A stretch of DNA of 45,006 bases from Sphingopyxis sp. LC363 (GTDB lineage: Bacteria; Pseudomonadota; Alphaproteobacteria; Sphingomonadales; Sphingomonadaceae): contig NZ_JNFC01000030.1 of the NCBI RefSeq assembly GCF_000756385.1, positions 1 through 45,006 on the forward strand, given 5' to 3'. Positions 16,255 to 24,533 of the stretch are shown piece after piece; the first letter of the stretch is position 1, and every line of letters begins with the position of its first letter. The position numbers and the translations under genes are program-made. A model generated the notes under the pieces. The model saw only the letters and a program-made list of their open reading frames with translations, was not told the DNA's origin and did not search any database.

Positions 16255-18792
16255 ATGTTGAAGAAGTCCCGTTCGCTGGTCGCGCTGCTGGTCGGCAGTG
16301 CCACCTGTTTTTCACCTACGGTTGCGCTGGCCATGCAGCAACAGCGCCAGCCCTACGATATGCCCGCGCAGGATCTCGACGACGCGCTGCGCAGCGCTGC
16401 CACGATTGCCGACATCGAGCTCTACGCATCGTCGCGCGATCTTGATGGAAAGACTGCGCCGCCGTTGAAAGGCGAGCTGACGAGCCGCGAAGCAATCGAG
16501 GCGCTCCTCAAAGGTAGCGGGCTCACCGCAAGGTTCGAGGTCGGCTCGGTGGTCATTTCCAGACTCGCCTCCGCCGAAAATGCCGCCGCGACCGAGGCCG
16601 AGCCGATTGTCGTGACGGGGTCACGGATCACGGGCGCGCCCACGGCAACCCCTGTGATCCGGGTGACCTCGGAAGACATCCGCAACTCCGGCCATGCCGA
16701 TCTTGGCGAGGTGGCGCGCAGCTTGCCGCAGAATTTCGGCGGCGGCCAGAATCCCGGGATCGGAAATTCGCAAGGCGCCGCGAATGAAAACGTGAACGCC
16801 AATGGCGCATCGACTTTCAACCTGCGCGGTATCGGTCCCAATGCGACACTGACGCTGATCAACGGCAATCGCTTTGCCTACAGCAGCGTCAATTCGGTGA
16901 TCGACGTCAGCGCCATTCCCATCGCGGCGGTCGACCGCGTTGAGGTCGTGGCCGATGGGGCATCGGCCATCTACGGCGCCGACGCGGTCGCCGGGGTCGT
17001 CAATATTCTTCTCAAGCGCGACTATAAGGGCGTATCGACCAGCGCCCGGCTCGGCCTTTCGACCGACGGCGGCAATTTCCAGCACCAATATAATCTTCTC
17101 GGCGGATCGCGCTGGTCGGACGGCGGCATCATCGCGGCCTATGATTATTCGCACGGTACCGCGATCCGGGCGAAAGATCGCAGCTATGCCTTCGCCAACA
17201 ACCCCGATTCGACGCTCTTCCCTGCCCTTCGCCGACACGCGGTTCTGCTGAGCGGTCACCAGTCGCTTGGCGGCGGCGTCACCCTGGCTGCCGATCTTAT
17301 TTACAAGCGCGGAAGGATGGAGTCGGCGACCGGTTTCACGGTCGCTCAGCCGCTCCGAAACTCAGGGCTTGAGGCGCGCACCAAGTTCGAAACATTTGGC
17401 GTCGCACCGACGCTGTCGGCCGCACTGTCGGCCAATTGGAAGCTGAAAGCGGGCGCGTTTTTCGGCACCGACACGACCGATGGCATCAGCCAGAACTTCA
17501 GCGGCGGCGCGCCGAGCACTGCCACCGCGCGGCACTTCTTCAACCGGAATATCGCGGTGGAGGCGGGACTGGAGGGGTCGCTGTTCGAGCTCCCCGCGGG
17601 CCCCGCGCGACTGGCCTTTGGCGGCGGCTATCGCACCAACCGTTTCAAATCCGAAATCGGAACCCGCAGCTTTTCACGCTCGCGCCGCAATCATTTCGCC
17701 TATGGCGAGCTTTTACTGCCGATCGCGGACCCCGATCAGGATCTGGCCTTTGCGCACCGCGCTTCGCTGACCGGGGCGCTGCGCTATGAGGATTATTCGG
17801 ACTCCGGCGACATCGTCACCCCGAAGCTGAGCTTCGTCTATGATCCGGTCGAGCAGGTCCGGCTGGGGGTGTCATGGGGCAAATCCTTCAAACTTCCGAC
17901 GCTCTATCAACAATATTCCGGCTATGTTGCGCTGCTCGTGCCGGTCGGCGGCTTCGGCCAGGGATTTCCCGCTGGTTCGACCGTCGCTTATGCTCTCGGG
18001 CCGAACGACCAGCTCGAGCCTGAACGCTCCGAAAACTGGACCTTCAGCGCGACCGTGAAACCGCTCCATGGTCTTGAGGTTTCGGCAAGCTATTTTCGGA
18101 TCGACTATAAGGATCGCGTTGCGCCGCCGCTCGCCTCGGGCGCCGGGGTTCTGAACAATCCGATCTTTGCTGATCTCGTTACCTTAAATCCTGCGCCGGC
18201 CCTGCTCGACACCATCTTCGCCGGTGCCGATGGCGGGCTCCAGAACATTACGGGGTCTCCCTACGACCCGGCGCGCGTCGTCGCCTTCCTCGATGCTCGC
18301 GACCGCAATATCGCGCGGCAGAAATATCGCGGCGTCGACATCGCGGTACGATATGATGCCCAGCTTGGCAGCGACCGGCAGCTGAGCCTGAACGCCGGAG
18401 CCACCTGGCTCGACAGCAGTCAGCAATTGCTTCCCGGCCTGCCGGTGACCGACCTCGCGGGAACAATCTTCCGCCCGCCGCATTTTCGGGCGCGCGGCGG
18501 GCTCACGCTGAGCGACAAGGCCTTCTCGCTCGCGGCCTTTCTCAATCACAGCGCGAGCGTCACGGACAATCGTCGTCCGGCAGCCATCAAACTTAGCGGA
18601 TCGACAACGCTTGACCTGACCGGCCGATTGCGGCTCGGCGCAGGCACGGAAGTTGCGCTGAGCGCACAGAATGTCTTCAACAGCAAGCCGGAGCCGATCT
18701 TCACCACCTCGCCTTTCGATGCTCCGTTTGACACGACGAACGGGTCAGCAATTGGCCGCTTCCTGAGCGTCACGGTTCGGCATGACTGGTAG
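16255..18792 (+). CDS. TonB-dependent receptor with STN signalling domain
   Basis: 845 residues from the ATG at 16255 (GGGGGAG upstream). It has a signal peptide (hydrophobic LVALLVGSATCF, cleavage likely after VALA), a secretin/TonB N-terminal (STN) domain at about 35-105 (QPYDMPAQDLDDALRSAATI ... EALLKGSGL), a TonB box-like EPIVVTGSRI, a plug domain (ASTFNLRGIGPNATLTLING, VEVVADGASAIYGADAVAGV) and a 22-strand-type barrel ending in an aromatic residue (VTVRHDW). The STN domain makes it a transducer type. The likely ligand is a lasso peptide, since the isopeptidase gene overlaps its 3' end by 11 bp. A siderophore cannot be excluded. Confidence 0.87.
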   Translation: MLKKSRSLVALLVGSATCFSPTVALAMQQQRQPYDMPAQDLDDALRSAATIADIELYASSRDLDGKTAPPLKGELTSREAIEALLKGSGLTARFEVGSVVISRLASAENAAATEAEPIVVTGSRITGAPTATPVIRVTSEDIRNSGHADLGEVARSLPQNFGGGQNPGIGNSQGAANENVNANGASTFNLRGIGPNATLTLINGNRFAYSSVNSVIDVSAIPIAAVDRVEVVADGASAIYGADAVAGVVNILLKRDYKGVSTSARLGLSTDGGNFQHQYNLLGGSRWSDGGIIAAYDYSHGTAIRAKDRSYAFANNPDSTLFPALRRHAVLLSGHQSLGGGVTLAADLIYKRGRMESATGFTVAQPLRNSGLEARTKFETFGVAPTLSAALSANWKLKAGAFFGTDTTDGISQNFSGGAPSTATARHFFNRNIAVEAGLEGSLFELPAGPARLAFGGGYRTNRFKSEIGTRSFSRSRRNHFAYGELLLPIADPDQDLAFAHRASLTGALRYEDYSDSGDIVTPKLSFVYDPVEQVRLGVSWGKSFKLPTLYQQYSGYVALLVPVGGFGQGFPAGSTVAYALGPNDQLEPERSENWTFSATVKPLHGLEVSASYFRIDYKDRVAPPLASGAGVLNNPIFADLVTLNPAPALLDTIFAGADGGLQNITGSPYDPARVVAFLDARDRNIARQKYRGVDIAVRYDAQLGSDRQLSLNAGATWLDSSQQLLPGLPVTDLAGTIFRPPHFRARGGLTLSDKAFSLAAFLNHSASVTDNRRPAAIKLSGSTTLDLTGRLRLGAGTEVALSAQNVFNSKPEPIFTTSPFDAPFDTTNGSAIGRFLSVTVRHDW

Positions 18793-20965
18793 CATCCGCC
18801 TATGGCCGCTTCTTCTGTTGGTCGGTCTCGCTAACAGCGGGACGGCCGTCGCGGAGGAAGGTCGGCGCTGGACGCTCGAAGATGTGGTGACCGTCCCGGC
18901 GGAGTTCGAATTGAGCTTGGCGAGCGACGGCAAGTCGCTCGCCTATCTCGAACGGCGAGCGGATCTCCAAAAGAATGAGACCGTCTCAATTCTTCATCTG
19001 TTTGACCTGCGCTCGCGCGCCTCGCGCGAGATTCTGCGCGCGGCGAGCGCAGAGCAGCTCCGACCGTTGCCGAACGGCACGGGCTGGAGCCTACTGCTAG
19101 ATCGGGGCGACGAGCTTCAGCTCTATGCGCTCGACGCCGAAGGGACGATCAAACCGCTGCTGGTGCGCGATGCGAAGGTTACCGTCGGCCAGACCGAAGG
19201 CGCGCTGTTCGCCGTGCGAAGCGGTGCGCCGCGCCGGATCGGGATTTTATATCACGACTGGTCTCCCGACGGACAATGGCTTTGGTACGCCACGCTAAAG
19301 CCAAGTTCGGAACCGGCCAATGTTGCCATCGACGACGCGGTGGTTAGCCAGCGCAATCGGCGTCGCGCGCCGGTCCGGGCGATCGTAGAACTGCGCATAC
19401 GGTCGGCGACGGGCGAAGACTGGCTGGTCGCATCGCGGCCATCGGGCGACCGGCTTGCTTTCTATTATGGCGGCCATGTCGAATGGACCGACGAAGGGCC
19501 GCGCTACCAGTTAGAGCAATCCGATGCGGAGCGGGCCGACGGCATCGGGACCTTTTCCTGGAGCTTTGTCACCAACGCCAGCCGGCCCATTCAGGAAAGT
19601 TCGGGTTTTCCGGCGATCGGTCTGGTGCGCGGCCCGAATGGCGGAACTCTTGCAAGCGAGGGTTTCGGCAGGACGCTTGCCCTCACGGAGACGCACACCG
19701 ATGGCCGAAAAACTCACTATGGTCGCCAGCCCTATTACATCGGCGACCCGCGTTCGGCAGGAAATTGGCTCTCGGGGGATGGGCTAAGCGCGCTGCTGGG
19801 GGTGCGAACGACCTCGCATCCACGGTACGGGTTGGTTTTGCTTACCGGTCGGCACGCAACGTCGCTGATCCGCCCCGGCAGCTTGACGGCCTGCGACTTT
19901 CGCGAGGATCTCGCGTGGGGCATTTGCGTCGAGGAAGGGCTGAACCAGGCGCCACGGTTCGTCCGTGTCGAACCGAAAGACGGGCGCGTGCAGGCCATCG
20001 CTCCGCTCTCCGCTGCTCATGATTCGATCGCACCGTTGCGCGTCACGCCGCATCAATGGACAAACCGGCTCGGCTACCGATCGACCGGATTCATCGTCTG
20101 GCCTCGCAATTACCAGACAAGCAGTCGCTACCCGGCGATCATCATCACTCATGGCAGCGATGCGGACGAGCGCTTCGCGAACGTCGATCTGCAATGGAAC
20201 TACCCCGCTCAGCTGTTCGCCGAGCGCGGATATGTCGTCATTCTCATGAACGACCCCTCGGCTCGGCAGCAGGCTGAGCTTTGGCACGCCTATATGATAT
20301 GGTCGGGCGGCCCAGGCACACTCGGTCCCGAAAAGCTGCGCGAGCTGATCTGGATCAACGGCGTCTATAGTTTTGAAGACGCGATCGCCGAGTTGGCAAG
20401 CGAAGGCATTGTCGATCCCGACCGCATTGGCATTGCCGGGTACAGTCGGGGATCGCAGATGGTGAATGTCGCGATGACCCAATCGGAGATGTTTCGCGCT
20501 GCTTCCAGCGGGGACGGGAATTATCTTGAACCCGCATCCTATTCAGATCCGAAAGACGGGTATCACGCCGTCTTCGGCGGCCCACCTTCAGGTCGTTACC
20601 TCGACGCCTATCGCCAGCTGTCGCCCTCGCTCCGTGCCGATAGGGCGTGTGCTCCGGTCCTTCAGCAAATGGCTTCTCCCTTTGCGGGAGCGATCGATTT
20701 CTACGCCGCGCTGCGCGAAGCAAAGGTTCCTGCGCAGATCAGTCTCTATCCTGGCGAGACCACCGCCACCGATGAGACCCATCTGTTTCACATCCCCTCC
20801 AATCGGCTGCGCGCGATGCAAGAGAATCTGGCGTGGTTCGACTTCTGGCTTCGCGATCGGCGCGACCGGGATCTGGATGACAGAGGCGCATTCGACCGCT
20901 GGGCGAAAATGGCGGCGCAATGGAAAACAAGGTGTGTGCAGACGCGAGGCGCCGAGCGGCGATAG
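18782..20965 (+). CDS. Lasso peptide isopeptidase (Atxe2-like)
   Basis: 727 residues with a signal peptide (LWPLLLLVGLANSGTAVA), an N-terminal beta-propeller-like region and a C-terminal alpha/beta hydrolase domain of the prolyl-oligopeptidase type. The nucleophile is S555 in GYSRGSQ; D639 (AGAIDFYAAL) and H667 (DETHLFH) complete the triad with almost the same spacing as S527/D610/H638 of Atxe2. Atxe2 enzymes hydrolyse the isopeptide bond that closes the lasso ring, linearising an imported peptide. The gene overlaps the receptor gene by 11 bp and stops 2 bp from the stop of the convergent cyclase gene. Confidence 0.88.
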   Translation: MTGSIRLWPLLLLVGLANSGTAVAEEGRRWTLEDVVTVPAEFELSLASDGKSLAYLERRADLQKNETVSILHLFDLRSRASREILRAASAEQLRPLPNGTGWSLLLDRGDELQLYALDAEGTIKPLLVRDAKVTVGQTEGALFAVRSGAPRRIGILYHDWSPDGQWLWYATLKPSSEPANVAIDDAVVSQRNRRRAPVRAIVELRIRSATGEDWLVASRPSGDRLAFYYGGHVEWTDEGPRYQLEQSDAERADGIGTFSWSFVTNASRPIQESSGFPAIGLVRGPNGGTLASEGFGRTLALTETHTDGRKTHYGRQPYYIGDPRSAGNWLSGDGLSALLGVRTTSHPRYGLVLLTGRHATSLIRPGSLTACDFREDLAWGICVEEGLNQAPRFVRVEPKDGRVQAIAPLSAAHDSIAPLRVTPHQWTNRLGYRSTGFIVWPRNYQTSSRYPAIIITHGSDADERFANVDLQWNYPAQLFAERGYVVILMNDPSARQQAELWHAYMIWSGGPGTLGPEKLRELIWINGVYSFEDAIAELASEGIVDPDRIGIAGYSRGSQMVNVAMTQSEMFRAASSGDGNYLEPASYSDPKDGYHAVFGGPPSGRYLDAYRQLSPSLRADRACAPVLQQMASPFAGAIDFYAALREAKVPAQISLYPGETTATDETHLFHIPSNRLRAMQENLAWFDFWLRDRRDRDLDDRGAFDRWAKMAAQWKTRCVQTRGAERR

Positions 20966-20967
20966 CC

Positions 20968-22689
20968 TTATGACGCGCGAACATCCGTCCACCAACGAAC
21001 CCAGCTTTCCGCCGCGCAAAGTGCGAGGATGCGCTGCGCCTTTTCGAAGCCCGCCACCGTCGGCTGCGAGGCTCCTTCCAAGGTCCTGAGGTCGAGCAGA
21101 CCGGCCCGCGCCAGCAGGCCAGTGCGCAGCAGGTCGCCGGCATGTTCCGCGTTCGCCTGGAATATGCGCTGCATGAAGCCGCCCGGCCCGCCCTTGGACG
21201 TGCGGCGCAATAATTGCACAGGGACGATGGATTTGAATGCCGCCCGAGCGACGGCGCGATCCCTGCCGCCCTCGATCCACTGCCATGTCGGGATTGACAG
21301 GCATGTTTCGACGATTGGTTGCGACAGGAGCGGCGCGACATGCTGCGGATGGGAGCGGCGGGGATACAGCTCGATGCTGCGATGCGCGCGCGCCAGCAGC
21401 CTGACATGCGCCGCCTTGCCGGGCGGCGTGCCTTCGGGCGCTTCCATCCATGGATGGGGCGGCCTCGGCACATCCAGCTCGGCGATCGCGGCGGAAGAAA
21501 GCCCGGAAGTGTCGCGATGAAGTTTTACGGGCCGGCTGCAGTCACGATAGCGATCCCAGGCGTGCCGCAAGATGGTCGCACCGCTGGCTCCCGTCAGATC
21601 GCTCAAATCGCGCAGGGTGTCGAAAAGCCCGTGACGCGGTCCCTGCGCCATGAAACGATCGACGAACGGCGAGGCGCTGCGGATCGCACAGAAGATATTG
21701 TCCCCGCCATTGCCCGAGAAGAAGGCATCGATTTGATGCTCGCGGCGGAGCTCTTCATGAGCCGACGCGATTGCCTGCATGTAGAATGGCGCGTGCGGCC
21801 AAGGGTGGTGCGGCGCCACGGCGCGATCAATCTCAACCTTGCCGAGGTCATAGTGGGCTTCAAGCAAGGGAACGCCAATCGCCTTGGCGAGAATGGAAGC
21901 ATAGCGGCGCTCATCGCCAATCGCATCGTCTTCGATCATCGTCAGGCAATGAAGCGCGGCGGCGCGGCGAGATGCGGCGCCGGCGACAATCGAGGAATCG
22001 AGGCCGCCAGATACGCCGGTCAATATGGAATCAAAGCAGGACGCCCAGCTTTCGATACAGTCGAGCGCCACGGCGCGAAGCTTACGGGCGGCCACCTCGA
22101 ACCGCTTGTGGGGGACCTGCGTCCAATCCCACGGTGACCACCAGCTTTCCAGACGACGCGATCCCGAAGTAATGATCAGACATTCCCCTGGAAGCAGTAC
22201 CTGGACACCTTCGAGGCAGGTTTCTCGGCTAGGCGCGCCTCCATTAGCCAGAAACCGCGCAACTGCCGGATAATCGACGCCGCCACGTCTGCCGAGATCG
22301 GCAGCGTCGCTCGACGCTGTGACGCCCGCCCCATCGGCGCGGTAATAGACGGGCAACAACCCGGACGGGTCGCGAAATATCGCGAGACCTCCACCGGGCC
22401 GCGCCAAGATGGACACATAGCCGCCCCAATAGTCGGACACGAGCGACCGGCCGCTAGACGCCGCCATTCTGGTTACCGCCGTTTCATGCAGATCCAACAC
22501 GCGGCGGCTCATTTCGCCTCGCTCGAACAGGTGGCCGATCAGATATCCATGCCCACCCAGGGCAAGCGGCTGTCGATCGCACCAGAGCCGAGCGCCTGGA
22601 AGCGATAAGGCGGGTGGGTCCGCTTCGCCATTGTCACGATCAGCCTGTCCCGACGCCTCGGAAATCTCGATGCGAAAGTACCCCGGCAT
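20968..22689 (-). CDS. Lasso peptide macrolactam cyclase (C protein)
   Basis: 573 residues, asparagine-synthetase-like. The N-terminal glutaminase-like domain is degenerate (no Cys at position 2; it starts MPGYFRIEIS), while the ATP-pyrophosphatase domain has an intact P-loop SGGLDSS at 227-233 and a downstream acidic motif (FFSGNGGDNIFCAIRS). Such C proteins adenylate the side chain of the ring Asp/Glu and form the amide with Gly1 of the core. The start at 22689 overlaps the stop of the B gene by one base (TGATG), so they are translationally coupled; longer upstream frame is a shadow of B. Confidence 0.92.
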   Translation of the reverse strand: MPGYFRIEISEASGQADRDNGEADPPALSLPGARLWCDRQPLALGGHGYLIGHLFERGEMSRRVLDLHETAVTRMAASSGRSLVSDYWGGYVSILARPGGGLAIFRDPSGLLPVYYRADGAGVTASSDAADLGRRGGVDYPAVARFLANGGAPSRETCLEGVQVLLPGECLIITSGSRRLESWWSPWDWTQVPHKRFEVAARKLRAVALDCIESWASCFDSILTGVSGGLDSSIVAGAASRRAAALHCLTMIEDDAIGDERRYASILAKAIGVPLLEAHYDLGKVEIDRAVAPHHPWPHAPFYMQAIASAHEELRREHQIDAFFSGNGGDNIFCAIRSASPFVDRFMAQGPRHGLFDTLRDLSDLTGASGATILRHAWDRYRDCSRPVKLHRDTSGLSSAAIAELDVPRPPHPWMEAPEGTPPGKAAHVRLLARAHRSIELYPRRSHPQHVAPLLSQPIVETCLSIPTWQWIEGGRDRAVARAAFKSIVPVQLLRRTSKGGPGGFMQRIFQANAEHAGDLLRTGLLARAGLLDLRTLEGASQPTVAGFEKAQRILALCAAESWVRWWTDVRAS

Positions 22690-23333
22690 CAGGCGACCAA
22701 TATCGGTGTGTAGGGGGTCACCACATCGAGCGGATCGGTCAATACCGCCGAGCCCAGCTGCACCCAGCAATGCGCGGCGAATGGCAAAGTTACGCCGATC
22801 ACCAGCCGGGCCTCGCACCCCTTTCCGGCCAGCACACGGCGCATTGCAACGCCGCGGCTGAGGCATTCATCCATGCCGGAAAAATAGTGACGCGCTCGCT
22901 TAAACGCCGCGGCTACCTGGCGTGCATCCGACCGTTGAACGTGCGGAGCTACTGGCACGCCGTGCAAAAGATTAGGCAGAATTTCCATTAGAGCGAGTTT
23001 CCGAACATGCCGCTGAGCTAGGGCCAGGACCCATACCGAACGGGCTGTCTCAACCGCCGAAGCCCTTTCGAGATTTGGCTCCTCGAGAACACTGCTGGTC
23101 GGAGCGATCCTTTCGGAACTAGATTGATCGACCGGCGGCGCCAGATGGTGCAAGCCGCGTGCGGCAAGCCAATCATTGTCACCCTCCTCTTGCGCTCCGG
23201 CGACAATCCGGGAAAAGCGATCAGCCGCACTTTGCTCAAGCATGAAATAGCGATCGCGGGACAAGTCCAGAAAGACGAAGGTGCCGCCGACTCTGCACCA
23301 ATGCGTGGCAGCTGAAGTGATGACATTCATCAT
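22689..23333 (-). CDS. Lasso peptide B protein: leader-binding domain plus leader peptidase
   Basis: 214 residues. The N-terminal about 80 residues are a PqqD-like RRE domain (RVGGTFVFLDLSRDRYFML) that binds the leader; the C-terminal half is a transglutaminase-like cysteine protease with C147 (DECLSRGVAMRRVL), H178 (PFAAHCWVQLG) and D190 (VLTDPLDVV), which removes the leader. RRE and protease are fused, as in proteobacterial lasso clusters. A TTG at 23393 would add 20 residues and overlap the precursor stop, but those codons encode the hairpin at 23353-23382 and family members start about ten residues before the RRE core, so ATG 23333 (or 23330) is preferred. Confidence 0.9.
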   Translation of the reverse strand: MMNVITSAATHWCRVGGTFVFLDLSRDRYFMLEQSAADRFSRIVAGAQEEGDNDWLAARGLHHLAPPVDQSSSERIAPTSSVLEEPNLERASAVETARSVWVLALAQRHVRKLALMEILPNLLHGVPVAPHVQRSDARQVAAAFKRARHYFSGMDECLSRGVAMRRVLAGKGCEARLVIGVTLPFAAHCWVQLGSAVLTDPLDVVTPYTPILVA

Positions 23334-23352
23334 GGAAGCGCGCGACGGAGCG

Positions 23353-23382
23353 GTGGCGTGCAGTGCGAGGACTGCACGCCAC
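23353..23382 (-). promoter_or_regulatory. Stem-loop between precursor and B genes
   Basis: GTGGCGTGCAGT (23353-23364) and ACTGCACGCCAC (23371-23382) form a perfect 12-bp stem with a 6-nt loop. No T-tract follows, so it is probably an mRNA-stabilising or attenuating hairpin rather than a full terminator. Intergenic hairpins after the A gene are a known trait of proteobacterial lasso clusters, giving more precursor than enzyme. Confidence 0.75.
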
Positions 23383-23389
23383 GCGTCAG

Positions 23390-23521
23390 TCAATCGTCGG
23401 CGCTGATGCCGCCGAGGATAAACTTGTCCCCGGGCTGTACGTCCTGCTGGCCCGACGGCAGCGCGCCGAGGGTTTCGTCCTGGGCGGCGCCGAGATCGAT
23501 GATGTCGTCATGCGTTTTCAT
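23390..23521 (-). CDS. Lasso peptide precursor (A gene), sphingopyxin-like
   Basis: A 43-residue peptide read directly from the sequence, with AAGGAA 7 nt before the ATG. The leader MKTHDDIIDLGAAQDETL has Thr at the penultimate position, the classic recognition residue for lasso maturation. The predicted 25-residue core starts with Gly: ring segment GALPSGQQD, which would close between the Gly1 amine and the Asp9 side chain, then loop and tail VQPGDKFILGGISADD. Phe16/Ile17 or Lys15 could be steric plugs. The Asp9 ring and acidic end resemble astexins, and the tail resembles that of sphingopyxin I as I remember it (GGITADD). It is followed by a stem-loop and then the B and C genes. No ABC exporter is present, as expected for isopeptidase-type clusters. 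Confidence 0.9.
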   Translation of the reverse strand: MKTHDDIIDLGAAQDETLGALPSGQQDVQPGDKFILGGISADD

Positions 23522-23589
23522 GTCACGTTCCTTTTCAAGGTTGCGACCAAGATGAGTCGCAGTTGAAAAGTATGCCTCGCGTCAGAGCG

Positions 23590-23635
23590 CTACTATTTAA
23601 TAATCCAATTATTATTCTAGGCGTTGCATCGCGAA
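23590..23635 (-). promoter_or_regulatory. AT-rich putative promoter of the lasso ABC operon
   Basis: An island of A/T (AATAATAATTGGATTATTAA on the minus strand) stands out in GC-rich DNA 70-110 bp before the precursor start. It is the obvious place for the biosynthetic promoter, but I cannot assign -35 and -10 hexamers with confidence. Confidence 0.4.
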
Positions 23636-24009
23636 AAAGTGACCGAGCAAAGGAAACGCGCGTCTGGAGCACGTACCACCACCTTTAGCAATTGCCTGGA
23701 CATACGTGGCGGAACCCGGTCACTCGCCCAGTTGACTGTACGGGCGCGCGCCTATTTCCAACAGATCGACCGCAATCAGCAACCAAAACTGCGACCGAAA
23801 ATGGATCTAATTGGAGTATGCCGTCCAAAGCTGCGCCAGCGGGGTTGCGCGCTGCGATACCGGCGATCGCTAGATCGTCTGATCCTGTCCGGCGGTGCTA
23901 GCCTGAACTGATCCAATTTTCTGATGAGAGGCACCAGATTCTTACCCACGGCACGGTACTTGTCGCGACCTTGGAGAGGTTAACTGAGGGAGGATATGAG
24001 AGGCAACCT

Positions 24010-24026
24010 ACAGGATTTGAACCGGT
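24010..24026 (-). other. tRNA T-arm-like remnant
   Basis: ACCGG, the T-loop TTCAAAT, and CCTGT pair as a 5-bp T stem with one C-T mismatch. Upstream of it I cannot build the D and anticodon arms of a tRNA, so this is at most a 3' fragment of the kind left by site-specific integration. Confidence 0.35.
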
Positions 24027-24124
24027 GACCTTCGCCATCAGAGAGTCGTCAAGATTGGTCTTGGAAAGGTCCGATCGAAGAGCAGATTTGCGCGTGGCCA
24101 CGAGGTTTTTTCGCTCCTGAAAAC

Positions 24125-24146
24125 GGTGATTGCTGGGTGATTGCTG
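24125..24146. repeat. 11-bp perfect tandem repeat
   Basis: GGTGATTGCTG at 24125-24135 is repeated at once at 24136-24146. It lies 100 bp from the T-arm-like remnant, in the same gene-poor stretch. Confidence 0.6.
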
Positions 24147-24244
24147 GCCAATTTTTGGAGGTCAAAATTCTGTTAAAAGTCATTCTATTTCAATAGCATG
24201 ATTGACTTGTCACATGAAGTCTGGTATTTCCGTTACCGGCGGAT

Positions 24245-24382
24245 CTAGCCCTTGGATTCGCGCTTCGGGGCCTTGGTTTGCCGCAGCCGGTTCTCGCGCA
24301 TCGCGAGTTCTTCGTAGCGGCACAGCGGCACCGGGGGCTTCGCGGCGCGGGATGTTTCGCGGCGGGGTTTCTTGCCGGGCAT
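24245..24382 (-). CDS. Small basic protein of unknown function
   Basis: 45 residues: a Lys/Arg-rich start (MPGKKPRRETSRAAKPPVP), a central LCRYEELAMRENRLRQ helix, and a basic end (KRESKG). An AGGATG box lies before the ATG. No family recognised. It reads like a small nucleic-acid-associated protein, but that rests on charge alone. Confidence 0.5.
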   Translation of the reverse strand: MPGKKPRRETSRAAKPPVPLCRYEELAMRENRLRQTKAPKRESKG

Positions 24383-24410
24383 GATGGCGCATCCTAGCGC
24401 GCGCACCGCG

Positions 24411-24450
24411 CATAAACAAATGGGGCGGCCTCGTATCGAGTGCCGCCCCA
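24411..24450 (-). terminator. Terminator after the secreted-protein gene
   Basis: TGGGGCGGC and GCCGCCCCA (24421-24429 and 24442-24450) form a perfect 9-bp stem, with CTCG/CGAG pairing inside. On the minus strand it is followed by TTTGTTTATG. It lies about 85 nt beyond the stop of the 24534-24869 gene. Confidence 0.6.
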
Positions 24451-24533
24451 GTGTTGTGGATCCGTCGGGGAGAGGGAGAGGACGGTTCCGGAGATTGGTG
24501 TCAGTCTGTCTTGGCTTGTCTTAGCGCCCCAAA

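Larger units (their letters stand above)
23640..24200. other. Gene-poor stretch at the probable island edge
   Basis: No convincing gene is present on either strand; the short open frames lack ribosome-binding sites and family resemblance. On the minus strand 24010-24026 reads ACCGG-TTCAAAT-CCTGT, a tRNA T-arm with one mismatch. At 24125-24146 GGTGATTGCTG occurs twice in perfect tandem. Both are common near tRNA-targeted integration sites. Base composition is noticeably less GC-rich than on either side. Confidence 0.5.

Noticed and set aside
23334..23393. TTG start giving a 20-residue N-terminal extension of the lasso B protein
   Set aside because: The extra codons encode the intergenic hairpin and extend beyond the usual start of the RRE domain, although the TTGA overlap with the precursor stop is tempting.
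23624..23911. A 95-codon plus-strand frame near the island edge
   Set aside because: No ribosome-binding site, irregular composition and no family resemblance.
23898..24101. A 67-codon minus-strand frame containing VTGSNPVGCL
   Set aside because: The GSNPV string is what a tRNA T-arm gives when translated; I treat it as a tRNA-like remnant, not a protein.
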